NCBI RefSeq assembly: GCF_001908275.1 | Contig: NZ_CP018620.1 | Coordinates: forward strand, 4,774,001-4,838,000 | Length of the DNA stretch: 64,000 bases | Source: Paenibacillus xylanexedens | Lineage (GTDB): Bacteria; Bacillota; Bacilli; Paenibacillales; Paenibacillaceae | Direction of reading: 5' to 3' | Shown here: positions 42,225 through 50,530 of the stretch, piece by piece | Position numbering within the stretch: position 1 is the stretch's first letter | Layout: the number at the start of each line of letters is the position of its first letter | Program-made: the position numbers and the translations under genes | Notes under the pieces: generated by a model | What the model was told of the DNA's origin: nothing | Seen by the model: the letters and a program-made list of their open reading frames with translations, nothing else | Database searches by the model: none

Positions 42225-43571
42225 TTATGGTTTGGATGGAGCTGACTGTGGTGGTTTCGAGCCACGTACCTTATAAACAACATACGTGATGATCCCAAGG
42301 AACACCAAAAGTCCCACACTTGCCAGCAGACCCGTTCTGCTGGCTTTTTCCATCGCTGTCCCAGCCACAGCAGCCACAATTAACACTATGGCAATCCACA
42401 CTTTGATGCGATTCCACTTCACGGGCTTCATTTTTTTAATGTACGTGATGCAGATGAGTAGCCATGTATACATTAATACCAGACTACCTGCTGTCGTCAC
42501 ATATTCAAACAAACTCTTGGGCATCCATAATGCCATCAACGTAGATAGGACTAATCCAGCCGCTGTGCAACACAATGCTTGAAGTGGCATGTCCTTTTTT
42601 CCCCAGGTCTTCGTGAACAGCTTTGGTGCATCTCCATCTTCCGCGAGTTTCACCAACATGGACGTAATGGCATATAACGAAGCCACCATCGTCGAGAATC
42701 CGGCTATAATCAGAATTCCGTTGAGAATGTGGACCACAACAGTGAATCCAATGGTTGACATGGCTTTGACAAGCGGACTTTCATCTGGAGTTAACTGAGC
42801 TGAAGGTACAAGCAACAGGATCAACGCAATTGAAATCACATAGAGTGTACTGACCGATAATAACATTACTCGACCTGATTTCACTGCATCTTTTGGTTCT
42901 TTCAGGTTAGCTGCCATCAAGCCCATAACCTCGATTCCGGCAAAAGCAAAGAATGCATAGATAAAACCGGTCCATACGCCTTTCCCCCCATGCGGGAACC
43001 ATTCATTCTTCAATTGCTCGGGTGTGACTTTTACAGGTAACCAACCCAGACAAGCCGCTCCTGCTATAGCTATAAATGCAACCGTTGCAGCAAGTTTGAT
43101 TACAGCAAGAATATTCTCCGTTTTGGTTAATCCCTTCGCTCCCAGTGCAGCAATGAACAGACCTATAGCGGCATAGATCGCAACAAATGCCCATAGCGGA
43201 AACTTGGGAAACCAGAATTGAGAGAACAGCCCAAGTGCCGTTAATGAGCTGCCCATGATGAGCATTTCAGAGAACCAGTACATCCATCCACTACCAAAAC
43301 CAGCCCAAGGTCCGAATGCTTCGCCCGCATACGTTCGAAAAGCGCCTTCCTTTGGATCATCTGCAGTCATCTGTGCCAGCGCACCAAATACAAAGTAAGT
43401 ACCTGCCGCCGCCAGCACCAACAATATAAGTACGGATATGCCGGCCCAATGAATCGCGAGACTGGTTCCAAGAAAAAATCCCGTTCCCAGTGTGCAACCC
43501 GCGCCAAACAAGGATAGGCTGAACCAACTTAGTTTTTCGTCGTCGTTTTTACGGTGTTGCTGACTTTTCAT
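42225..43571 (-). CDS. Amino acid permease (APC superfamily)
   Basis: A 448-residue membrane permease with about 12 helices. Segments LSWFSLSLFGAGCTLGTGFFLGTS and FIYAFFAFAGIEVMGLMAANLKEPKDAV (read in parts) match the amino acid-polyamine-organocation pattern, with the helix-1 Gly-rich break (GCTLGTG). The C-terminus has a charged tail (YKVRGSKPPQSAPSKP). The start ATG has GGAGGAGCTTC upstream. The substrate is unknown. Its upstream region holds the dif-like copy 2 and a 627-bp AT-rich gap. Confidence 0.86.
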   Translation of the reverse strand: MKSQQHRKNDDEKLSWFSLSLFGAGCTLGTGFFLGTSLAIHWAGISVLILLVLAAAGTYFVFGALAQMTADDPKEGAFRTYAGEAFGPWAGFGSGWMYWFSEMLIMGSSLTALGLFSQFWFPKFPLWAFVAIYAAIGLFIAALGAKGLTKTENILAVIKLAATVAFIAIAGAACLGWLPVKVTPEQLKNEWFPHGGKGVWTGFIYAFFAFAGIEVMGLMAANLKEPKDAVKSGRVMLLSVSTLYVISIALILLLVPSAQLTPDESPLVKAMSTIGFTVVVHILNGILIIAGFSTMVASLYAITSMLVKLAEDGDAPKLFTKTWGKKDMPLQALCCTAAGLVLSTLMALWMPKSLFEYVTTAGSLVLMYTWLLICITYIKKMKPVKWNRIKVWIAIVLIVAAVAGTAMEKASRTGLLASVGLLVFLGIITYVVYKVRGSKPPQSAPSKP

Positions 43572-43653
43572 GAAGCTCCTCCTTCTGCCTTATCCCCTTA
43601 CGATTTACAGGTCATGGAGGTTTTATGTCTGTATTGCCAAAAGAATTATTGTT

Positions 43654-43681
43654 AGTTTACATAATAATAAATATGTTATAA
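43654..43681 (+). other. dif-like recombination site, copy 2
   Basis: AGTTTACATAA, TAATAA, ATATGTTATAA in an 11-6-11 arrangement. The first arm is the same exact XerD-type half as in copies 1 and 3 and has the same orientation. It lies 83 bp upstream of a permease start, without an adjacent recombinase gene, so it could be a chance relative or an operator. Confidence 0.4.
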
Positions 43682-43871
43682 TCATTCTGATAATGAATTT
43701 AAGCTGTATGCTTTTAGGCATTATTCATAAAGTTATATTTTCAATTTGATTTAAATCTACAAAAAAAGTGGTTGACTTCAATCGCTTAGAATGGTTTCCA
43801 TTTTAAACTTGGTGGTGTGTCAATGTGGCTGTATGAGCGATGGTAACTAAGGTGAGAAACTGATTTTTCTA

Positions 43872-43895
43872 TTGTGAATTTTTCATATGTTGAAA
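43872..43895 (+). repeat. 24-bp direct repeat, copy A
   Basis: TTGTGAATTTTTCATATG plus TTGAAA is repeated identically at 44113. The gap 43572-44198 between the permease and the aldo/keto reductase contains no gene. It is AT-rich, and this repeat pair plus the dif-like copy 2 are its only evident structures apart from the terminator at 44158. Confidence 0.7.
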
Positions 43896-44112
43896 TTTTA
43901 TAAATTAAGTCGTTATTTCTTTTAAATTGAACGCAGACTGCCTATTTTTTGTATTATCTCAATAGCTTTATCGTTTTTTATAGATTTAGTTGTTTTAAAG
44001 AAGGGCTACTTCCTGGGATTTTCCTCTTTCATCCTTTTTCACCCGTTTCGGACTAAGCTGACGTATAGGTATTGTTCTCTATTATTTTTCACAGCCTCTT
44101 TTCCAATAATTG

Positions 44113-44136
44113 TTGTGAATTTTTCATATGTTGAAA
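44113..44136 (+). repeat. 24-bp direct repeat, copy B
   Basis: Identical to the 24 bp at 43872-43895, 217 bp away. The sequence between and outside the copies is unrelated. It may be a remnant of a small repeated element or a regulatory site pair. Confidence 0.7.
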
Positions 44137-44157
44137 ATATTTTATATTTTTTTCATA

Positions 44158-44184
44158 AAAAAAGCCGCCATAATGGCGGCTTCG
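44158..44184 (-). terminator. Terminator of the aldo/keto reductase gene
   Basis: A perfect AAGCCGCCAT / ATGGCGGCTT stem is followed by TTTTTAT on the minus strand. Confidence 0.9.
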
Positions 44185-44198
44185 CGAATATTTCCAAA

Positions 44199-45092
44199 TT
44201 AAGTCCGGCCAGTCCAATCTGCTCCGGCGATTTCTTTCCATCGTGCTCTAATATCATCATACAGTTCCTGCAGGAGTGGCCCCTTAGCCACAAGATCAGC
44301 ATTTTGCTGCCAGCGATTGGGCTTGGCTGTTCCTACAATAGCTGTGTCTACACCTTCAGTACTTAGCGTAAAACGCAGTGCTGTCTCCACCGCTGCCTGG
44401 GCATCTTCACCCAGAAAACCATAGTTAAGTTCGCTTAAGCGCTTCCAGTATATAAATGGATAAGCCTCTTCCGAAAGTGTTTCATACGTCCAGGCCGCAT
44501 TGGCAATTGGTCTTTTCGCGATTACACCCATGTTTCTTTTTCTTGCCTCAGGCAACGTAAGATCAATTGCTTCCTGATCTGCGATATTTAATGAAGTCTC
44601 CAGACTGTCAAATACTCCGGTCTGAATCGCATATAGCGCATCTGTTGTATCCCCACTGTATCCGATAAACCTGGTCTTACCTGATTCCTTGGCACGCTGT
44701 AGCACTTCGATCACTGCTCCTTGTCGGAGTACTTCTTCGGAGCAGCTATGCAAATGGATAACATCCACATAGTCGGTTTTCAGCCGTTTCAGACTACGGT
44801 CAATCGTTTGCTCCAGTACTTTGGCATCCCAATCCGGACCTTCGATCCCGGCAGCATGTCCACATTTGGTGAATAAATAGTAGTCATCACGCCGACGTGA
44901 CAACACCTCGCCGATTAATTCCTCGCTGTCACCGTAACATTCAGCCGTGTCTATCACGTTTAATCCAGCATCCAGGGCACTATTCAGCAATGTTGCTACA
45001 TCCGTTTTGGATACATTTTTGCCTATTTCCGCTCCGCCAAATCCAAGTGTACTTACGTTCATGCCAGTATTACCGTACTTGCGCGTTTCCAT
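44199..45092 (-). CDS. Aldo/keto reductase
   Basis: A 297-residue NADPH-dependent aldo/keto reductase with (beta/alpha)8 fold. The tetrad is visible: Asp in NVIDTAECYGDS, Tyr in the same segment, Lys in YYLFTKCGHA, and His in DYVDVIHLHSC. The C-terminal AIVGTAKPNRWQQN is the usual NADP-binding site. The start ATG has GGAGGAAGATAACC upstream. The substrate is unknown. The next upstream gene on the same strand is an SDR. Confidence 0.88.
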   Translation of the reverse strand: METRKYGNTGMNVSTLGFGGAEIGKNVSKTDVATLLNSALDAGLNVIDTAECYGDSEELIGEVLSRRRDDYYLFTKCGHAAGIEGPDWDAKVLEQTIDRSLKRLKTDYVDVIHLHSCSEEVLRQGAVIEVLQRAKESGKTRFIGYSGDTTDALYAIQTGVFDSLETSLNIADQEAIDLTLPEARKRNMGVIAKRPIANAAWTYETLSEEAYPFIYWKRLSELNYGFLGEDAQAAVETALRFTLSTEGVDTAIVGTAKPNRWQQNADLVAKGPLLQELYDDIRARWKEIAGADWTGRT

Positions 45093-45226
45093 GGTTATCT
45101 TCCTCCAAGTTCAGTGAATTGGGTACAGATAAATAGAAATACAGATTAACTTCAACTTCCCTTATGTTATTACCCATGAGTTGGTTATGCCACCCACTTT
45201 TCTAAACTACAACCAACTTCATTTAC

Positions 45227-46000
45227 TTAGAAGCCATAAATGGACATTCCACCGTCAACCAATAACGTCTGACCCGTTATGTATCCCGCTGCATCTGATG
45301 CCAGGAATACAACCGGCCCTACCACTTCTTCGAGTTCTCCCACTCGCTGTAGCGGTGTACGGCTTACAATTTCCTGCAAATACTGGGGATCATCCAGCAG
45401 TTTTTCAGTCAGAGGTGTTCGGAAATACCATGGTCCTACTGAATTGACACGGATTCCATACTTGCCCCATTCCAGTGCGAGCACTTTGGTCATATGAATT
45501 AACGCAGCTTTGGTCGCGCCATATACAACCCCTGTCCGCAAAGCCGTGTGACCGCCTACCGAAGAGATGTTAATGATCTTCCCAGTCCCACGTTCTTTCA
45601 TATGCTGACCCGCCAATTGCGAAGCGAAGAAAGCCGATTTTAAGTTTGTCTGCATGATGGTCTCCCACTGCTCGTCCGTCACTTCAAGTGCTGGAGTCCG
45701 TATGTTCATACCTGCGTTATTCACCAGAATGTCCAGACTACCCATCTCCGAGATCGCCTCTTGAAACGTCTCTTCCATTTGTTCTTTTGATGTCACATCC
45801 GCCGTCAGAGCTAGCGCTTTACGCCCTGTCTGTTCATAGATATAGGCGGCTGTCTCCTCAATTTCTTTCATTGTACGAGATACAAGTACAACGTCACAGC
45901 CTGACTGGGCAAGTCCAATCGCAATTGCTTTTCCGATTCCTCTCCCCGCACCTGTCACCAGTGCTGTCTGTCCATCAAGATGGAATGTGGGTACGTTCAT
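45227..46000 (-). CDS. SDR family oxidoreductase (gluconate 5-dehydrogenase-like)
   Basis: A 257-residue short-chain dehydrogenase. TGAGRGIG, NNAGMN, INISSVGGHTAL, the active site VYGATK and a C-terminal GYITGQTLLVDGGMS are all present. The pattern resembles gluconate or 2-dehydro-3-deoxygluconate dehydrogenases, but I cannot confirm the substrate. The start ATG (MNVPTFHL) is chosen for AAGGAG 8 nt upstream; the upstream GTG overlaps that site. Confidence 0.88.
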   Translation of the reverse strand: MNVPTFHLDGQTALVTGAGRGIGKAIAIGLAQSGCDVVLVSRTMKEIEETAAYIYEQTGRKALALTADVTSKEQMEETFQEAISEMGSLDILVNNAGMNIRTPALEVTDEQWETIMQTNLKSAFFASQLAGQHMKERGTGKIINISSVGGHTALRTGVVYGATKAALIHMTKVLALEWGKYGIRVNSVGPWYFRTPLTEKLLDDPQYLQEIVSRTPLQRVGELEEVVGPVVFLASDAAGYITGQTLLVDGGMSIYGF

Positions 46001-46078
46001 GCCACTCACTCCTTCATCAGATTCTTTATTTCAGCATTCAAGCAGAATGCTTTATATGTAGGTAAACCCCGATAGGAA

Positions 46079-46567
46079 TCAGGTTACAAAATACTGGCTT
46101 GGATTGCCTAGCTCCGGATGGAACTTTTCTCGAAAACGGCCTCCGGTATAATCCCCTATAATTTTTCGCCAGAACGCCTGCGCAATGACATTGTTACGAA
46201 CCTGAGTCACTTTCCATCTTCCTGGAAAACGTTTAAACAGCTCATAGGCTGCCCGAGTGCCCACCCCACTGCGCCGATATTTTTGCATCACAAAAAACTC
46301 AGTCAAATAGTAGTCGTTATCCTTACTTCCAGGCTCCAATTTTTCCACCAGAGCAAACCCTGCAGGTGCCCCATCACTTGTAATCAAAAAAGGAAACTTG
46401 CTGTCCTCTTCTGCCCAGAATGCCTCCAGACCGGGATATTCCGGAAAAATGCCGTTACTGTCCACGTCAATATTCAGATATTTAGTAAAATCATATAGAT
46501 AAAATTGCATTAAATGACGAATCACCTGACTTCGTTCCCGGGGAACCAGTTCTATTTTCATATTCAT
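46079..46567 (-). CDS. GNAT family N-acetyltransferase
   Basis: A 162-residue GNAT protein. The acetyl-CoA motif is FFVMQKYRRSGVGTRAA, preceded by the strand YLTEFFV and followed by a segment NNVIAQAFWRKI with the usual Asn. Substrate unknown. The start ATG has GAGGTGAACCGG about 8 nt upstream, and a close GTG was rejected for poor spacing. It is on the same strand as the SDR, 78 bp upstream. Confidence 0.85.
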   Translation of the reverse strand: MNMKIELVPRERSQVIRHLMQFYLYDFTKYLNIDVDSNGIFPEYPGLEAFWAEEDSKFPFLITSDGAPAGFALVEKLEPGSKDNDYYLTEFFVMQKYRRSGVGTRAAYELFKRFPGRWKVTQVRNNVIAQAFWRKIIGDYTGGRFREKFHPELGNPSQYFVT

Positions 46568-46760
46568 CCGGTTCACCTCCTCTGCTCTACGTATACTAAT
46601 TACTTTAAAGGTTTACGCGCCGAAGGGCAAGGAAGCATACTCTACTTACTGCCTGCTTTGGTGAACAAGCTGTGAGCATGTAAATTATGGTACACTAGAG
46701 CATAGAATACTATTAAATTGAATATTCATTTTATATGTTTTTCACATGGAGGTGTCGAAC

Positions 46761-47852
46761 TTGACCAACGTGCAAAAAGAGATTGATCGACGCAAGCTGG
46801 ATGACAAACTACCTTCCATGCCTTGGTTCGTTCAGCAATTCATGGACTACAAGCTGCCTGACCTGTCCCCCTCTACCCTGCTCGAATATCTGAGAGATTA
46901 CGAAGCTTTCTTTGGATGGTTGCGAGCAGAAGGGCTGTCCGAGGCAAGTTCTAATAAAGAAGTAACTTTGAATGAACTGGAAGTCCTACGCATGGATTCA
47001 GTTACCGCCTATCGGTTATTTCTCACAACCAAACGGGAAGGAACAAACTCCAGAATTACCGTCTCTCGCAAACTCTCTTCCCTTCGCTCCCTTTTCCATT
47101 ACCTGAGCCAGATTGCGGAAGATGAAGACTTTTATCCTTTGCTGAAGCGGAACATTATGGCCAAAATCGAGATCAAGCGTACCCATAAACCCAAGGACAC
47201 CGCTGCCAAACTCAAAGGTAAAATTCTGGAGGAAGAGGAACTGCTGGAATTTATCGGCTATATCCTTGAAGGTTACGCTGTTGATATGGAGAAGAACAAA
47301 CAGGCACTGTACTCCCATGAAATCAACAAAGAACGGGACGCCTGTATTGCCAGCCTGATTCTGAATTCCGGCTTACGGGTGTCGGAAGTTGTGAACCTGA
47401 ACGTCGATGATCTCGATCTGAACAACAAACTCCTGTATGTTTATCGCAAAGGTAACAATGATGAGACGTACAAAACACCCGTTTATTTCAGGGAGCAAGC
47501 CAAGGACGAACTCGCAACTTATATGAACCTGCGGCAATCACGTTACCGTACGCCCAAGCGGGAGAAAGGTCTGTTCATTGCTTTGCGTAACGGAGATTCA
47601 GAAGGCAGTCGAATGACCAAAAGAGCGATTCAGGCCATGATCATGAAATACGCCAAGCGCTTTGGCAAACCCTACTTGACCGTGCACAAATTACGCCACT
47701 CATTCGCAACCGACTATTATTTGCAAAATGATATTTACAAAACGAAGGAGCAGCTTGGACACGCTTCTACGGAAACAACCGAGATCTATGCTCACCTTAC
47801 CGACAAAACGATGTCCGAAGCCATCGAACGTCGTACTGATGACGGGATGTAA
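46761..47852 (+). CDS. xerS: Tyrosine recombinase XerS-like
   Basis: A 363-residue tyrosine recombinase longer than XerC/D, with an extended N-terminal domain (about 170 residues) like the streptococcal single recombinase XerS. The catalytic residues are Arg in NSGLRVSEVVNL, Lys in VYRKGNNDETYKTP, H-x-x-R as [14 protein letters not shown], His in EQLGHASTETTE and Tyr in EIYAHLT. The start is TTG, 6 nt after GGAGGTG. XerS in streptococci acts on a difSL site close to its gene. A dif-like sequence lies 117 bp past this gene's stop. The name is by resemblance. Confidence 0.83.
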   Translation: MTNVQKEIDRRKLDDKLPSMPWFVQQFMDYKLPDLSPSTLLEYLRDYEAFFGWLRAEGLSEASSNKEVTLNELEVLRMDSVTAYRLFLTTKREGTNSRITVSRKLSSLRSLFHYLSQIAEDEDFYPLLKRNIMAKIEIKRTHKPKDTAAKLKGKILEEEELLEFIGYILEGYAVDMEKNKQALYSHEINKERDACIASLILNSGLRVSEVVNLNVDDLDLNNKLLYVYRKGNNDETYKTPVYFREQAKDELATYMNLRQSRYRTPKREKGLFIALRNGDSEGSRMTKRAIQAMIMKYAKRFGKPYLTVHKLRHSFATDYYLQNDIYKTKEQLGHASTETTEIYAHLTDKTMSEAIERRTDDGM

Positions 47853-47867
47853 CATCCCAAACATAAT

Positions 47868-47929
47868 AAAAGCAGCAAACCGCATCAAGGATTTCGATCC
47901 GAGAAAGGTCTGCTGCTTTTTGTTTTTTT
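47868..47929 (+). terminator. Terminator after xerS
   Basis: AAAGCAGCA and TGCTGCTTT arms with an inner stem are followed by TTGTTTTTTT. Confidence 0.85.
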
Positions 47930-47968
47930 GCCTCATTCAAGGAGAAGAGCGCAAGCAAGAAATAATTC

Positions 47969-47996
47969 AGTTTACATAATAATAATTACGTTATTT
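47969..47996 (+). other. dif-like recombination site, copy 3
   Basis: AGTTTACATAA, TAATAA, TTACGTTATTT in an 11-6-11 arrangement. The first arm is identical to copies 1 and 2 and in the same orientation. It lies in the convergent gap after xerS, 117 bp beyond its stop, and before mobB. Confidence 0.55.
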
Positions 47997-48095
47997 CAAA
48001 GGGATCAATCTTACTCTCTGTACATTCAATCATATCCAGCGACCATAATATCCCACTTCTTGACGTTTCTACGATTCGAATTCACGATTCTGCCT

Positions 48096-48629
48096 TCACT
48101 CGCTCTCAACCATCGCTAACAACGCTTTGGCTATATCCTCAGTTTCATGAACCGAGTACCATGTTATATCTCTGCTTACGGTGCTCTGCTCTATAAACTG
48201 CTCTGAAGGTAACCATGAGATCATACCCACTACCCCTTTAAGCTGATCAACCAAGTTCAGATCTTTCTCTTCTCGAACCATCACGAATTTGGGATAAGAA
48301 GCATCCTTGAATCCTTCAACAACAATCCAATCATAACCCGACAGATAGCTCAGCATATCCTCCAGCTTGGTTGCCTGTCGCTCCATAATCGCAGTACGTT
48401 TCTCCGACATAACAACCACCGCCGAGGCCCCAGCCTCTCCAAATCGATACGAATCCGTTCCTTCTTGATCCATCTCAAAATGGTCATGTCCATCATGCTT
48501 AATTGCTGCTACTTTAAGTCCCATAGAAGAAAAGTACCCGATCAGCGCGGCTGTCAGGGTTGTCTTGCCCGTGTTTTTGTATCCAACAATCTGTATGATA
48601 TGTGGCTTTGTATCACTCATTGTAGTCAT
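48096..48629 (-). CDS. mobB: Molybdopterin-guanine dinucleotide biosynthesis protein B
   Basis: A 177-residue P-loop GTP-binding protein that assists MobA in attaching GMP to molybdopterin. Walker A is GYKNTGKTTL, with IKHDGHDHFEMD (metal-binding His/Asp) and the WIVVEGFKD segment characteristic of MobB. The start ATG follows GAGGTAGTGGTAG. It lies 6 nt downstream of moeA, so they are co-transcribed. Molybdoenzymes themselves are not in the window. Confidence 0.9.
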   Translation of the reverse strand: MTTMSDTKPHIIQIVGYKNTGKTTLTAALIGYFSSMGLKVAAIKHDGHDHFEMDQEGTDSYRFGEAGASAVVVMSEKRTAIMERQATKLEDMLSYLSGYDWIVVEGFKDASYPKFVMVREEKDLNLVDQLKGVVGMISWLPSEQFIEQSTVSRDITWYSVHETEDIAKALLAMVESE

Positions 48630-48635
48630 CTACCA

Positions 48636-49931
48636 CTACCTCACATGACCTGAGGGCAGTTTGAGAATTCGTACCTGCTCACCCGCAGGAATGCCTTTTT
48701 TCTCAGGAGGAACAACAATCAGACAATCACTGTCCTTAATGGTGATCATCACGCTGGATTCATCTACACGGGCGGCAGCCGGTATCGCGTACACCATTCC
48801 GTTGCGGATCTCTGTGCGTCCACGAACGAATCGTGTAAAATTGTTCACTTTGGTGTATTCTTCTTCCAAGATCGCAGTCCATTCTTCCATATAAGGATGA
48901 GCATCCGCCTGCATGGAACGAATAGTTGGACGAACAAACAGACCAAAACCTACAAAACAAGCCCCCGGGTTACCCGAAAGTGCAAACAGCAATTTTTCTT
49001 TATATACAGCTGCTGTGGTCACACTGCCTGGTCGCATCGTCACTTTGTTAAACAACATCTCCACATGTTCTTCCAGCACAAGTTCACCCATAATATCATA
49101 ATCCCCGACGGATACACCGCCTGTGGTCACCACGATATCATTATCTTGAATGGCTTCTTCCAGTTTGGCCCTTGCCGTATTCACATCGTCTGCAATAGAA
49201 CCGTACATCACAGGCTCTCCACCTGCTTCAACAACCAGAGAGCGCAGCATGTAACTGTTGCTGTTCCGAATCCGACCTGGTTGTAATGGCTCATCTACAT
49301 CAAGCAATTCCGTGCCGGTTGCGAATATCGCCACCTTTGGACGTTGAAAAACGGGGACTTCTGCTATGCCAAAAGTAGCTAACACGGACTGCTCTCCTGC
49401 CCTGATGATCGCTCCTGCTTCGAGCAGTTGCTGTCCTTCTTGGACTTCCAGTCCGATCGGGGTGATGTTAGCACCCGATAATATGTGCCGTTTCAATGCA
49501 ATCCATTGTTCTCCGTCCTCTACCTTGCTCTCGGTCATCTCCATCATGACTACCGCATCCGCACCTTCCGGAACCTGTGCACCGGTCATGATGCGAGCCG
49601 TTGTACCTGAAACAATGGTGTGGTCCGAGGTGTAGCCGCATGGAATTTCGTCAATTACTCTAAACCAAACTTGACGATCACTGGATGCATCTATGGTATC
49701 TGTACTTAGAATAGCGAATCCATCCATACCCGATCTCCGGAAGAATGGATACGGATGGGGTGCCTGAATCGTCTCTGCAAGTGTGCGGCCATGAGCAGAT
49801 TCAAGATGAACTTTCTCTATGGAGCCTACAGTAACTCTTGCAGCTATTTTGGCTTGGGCATCCGGTACCTGTACAGCTGTTCGATTGAATTTGGCAGTTG
49901 TCATATCATGTGAATGTGAGTTCATTTTCAA
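48636..49931 (-). CDS. moeA: Molybdopterin molybdenumtransferase MoeA
   Basis: A 431-residue enzyme that inserts molybdenum into molybdopterin. Signature segments are SGMDGFAI, IMTGAQVPEGADAVVMME, VAIFATGTELLD, VVTTGGVSVGDYD and FALSGNPGACFVGF. The start is TTG with GGAGG about 11 nt upstream. mobB follows after 6 nt. Genes for the rest of the cofactor pathway (moaA, moaC) are not seen here. It is transcribed away from the HNH gene, so the 188-bp gap holds two divergent promoters. Confidence 0.93.
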   Translation of the reverse strand: MKMNSHSHDMTTAKFNRTAVQVPDAQAKIAARVTVGSIEKVHLESAHGRTLAETIQAPHPYPFFRRSGMDGFAILSTDTIDASSDRQVWFRVIDEIPCGYTSDHTIVSGTTARIMTGAQVPEGADAVVMMEMTESKVEDGEQWIALKRHILSGANITPIGLEVQEGQQLLEAGAIIRAGEQSVLATFGIAEVPVFQRPKVAIFATGTELLDVDEPLQPGRIRNSNSYMLRSLVVEAGGEPVMYGSIADDVNTARAKLEEAIQDNDIVVTTGGVSVGDYDIMGELVLEEHVEMLFNKVTMRPGSVTTAAVYKEKLLFALSGNPGACFVGFGLFVRPTIRSMQADAHPYMEEWTAILEEEYTKVNNFTRFVRGRTEIRNGMVYAIPAAARVDESSVMITIKDSDCLIVVPPEKKGIPAGEQVRILKLPSGHVR

Positions 49932-50119
49932 AAGTATTCTTACCTCCTAAAGACTATCATCCTTTAAGAAAGTGTAGCCCGAATACTGTAAGATAACAAG
50001 TACATCACTTATTGAATCCTGTGACAAAATCTTATTTCTTACAGGTGTAACATTCCTTGACCTATGTTCAACATGAAAGGCATCTTGTCTGCCCATAATA
50101 TAAGTGACAAAGGGAGGCG

Positions 50120-50416
50120 ATGATCATAAGTAATCGATGTGAATTATGCGGAAGAGAACCTGTAAACACGACCGTTCATCATCTGACACCCAAAGAAATG
50201 GGCGGAACATTTCTACCAACGGCCAACCTGTGCATCCCCTGTCACAAACAGATTCATTCGCTATACACCAATCGCGACATTGTAACCCTTGGTCTCACGG
50301 ATCTGCAATCCTTGAGACAGGATGAACGAATGATTCCATTTATCCGCTGGATTCGCAAACAACCTGCTACAACGATTCCCCGCGTACGCAAGTCCAATCA
50401 TGTTCGCAAGTCGTAA
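50120..50416 (+). CDS. Small HNH-endonuclease-type protein
   Basis: A 98-residue protein with an HNH/zinc-finger motif: CELCGREP (CxxC), TVHHLTPKEMGG (HH), ANLCIPCHKQIH (CxxCH with the last His). The Asn/His order fits HNH nucleases, but it lacks other domains. B. subtilis has similar small HNH proteins of unknown role. The start ATG has GGGAGGCG immediately upstream. It is not linked to a restriction system here. A Lys/Arg tail (RVRKSNHVRKS) may bind DNA. Confidence 0.75.
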   Translation: MIISNRCELCGREPVNTTVHHLTPKEMGGTFLPTANLCIPCHKQIHSLYTNRDIVTLGLTDLQSLRQDERMIPFIRWIRKQPATTIPRVRKSNHVRKS

Positions 50417-50488
50417 AGAAAAAAGAACAGCTCCAAGGTAAATGCGCGGATAGAGATAAATCCGTCATACCTTTTCCTGTTCTTTTTG
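50416..50488. terminator. Bidirectional terminator between convergent genes
   Basis: AAAAAGAACAG and CTGTTCTTTTT arms flank an inner GGTA.../TACC-type pair. T-runs occur on both sides, serving the HNH gene (+) and the DUF4247 gene (-). Confidence 0.75.
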
Positions 50489-50530
50489 GATTGAACTATA
50501 TGTTGGGCAGCCAAGCTTATAATTAAATCA

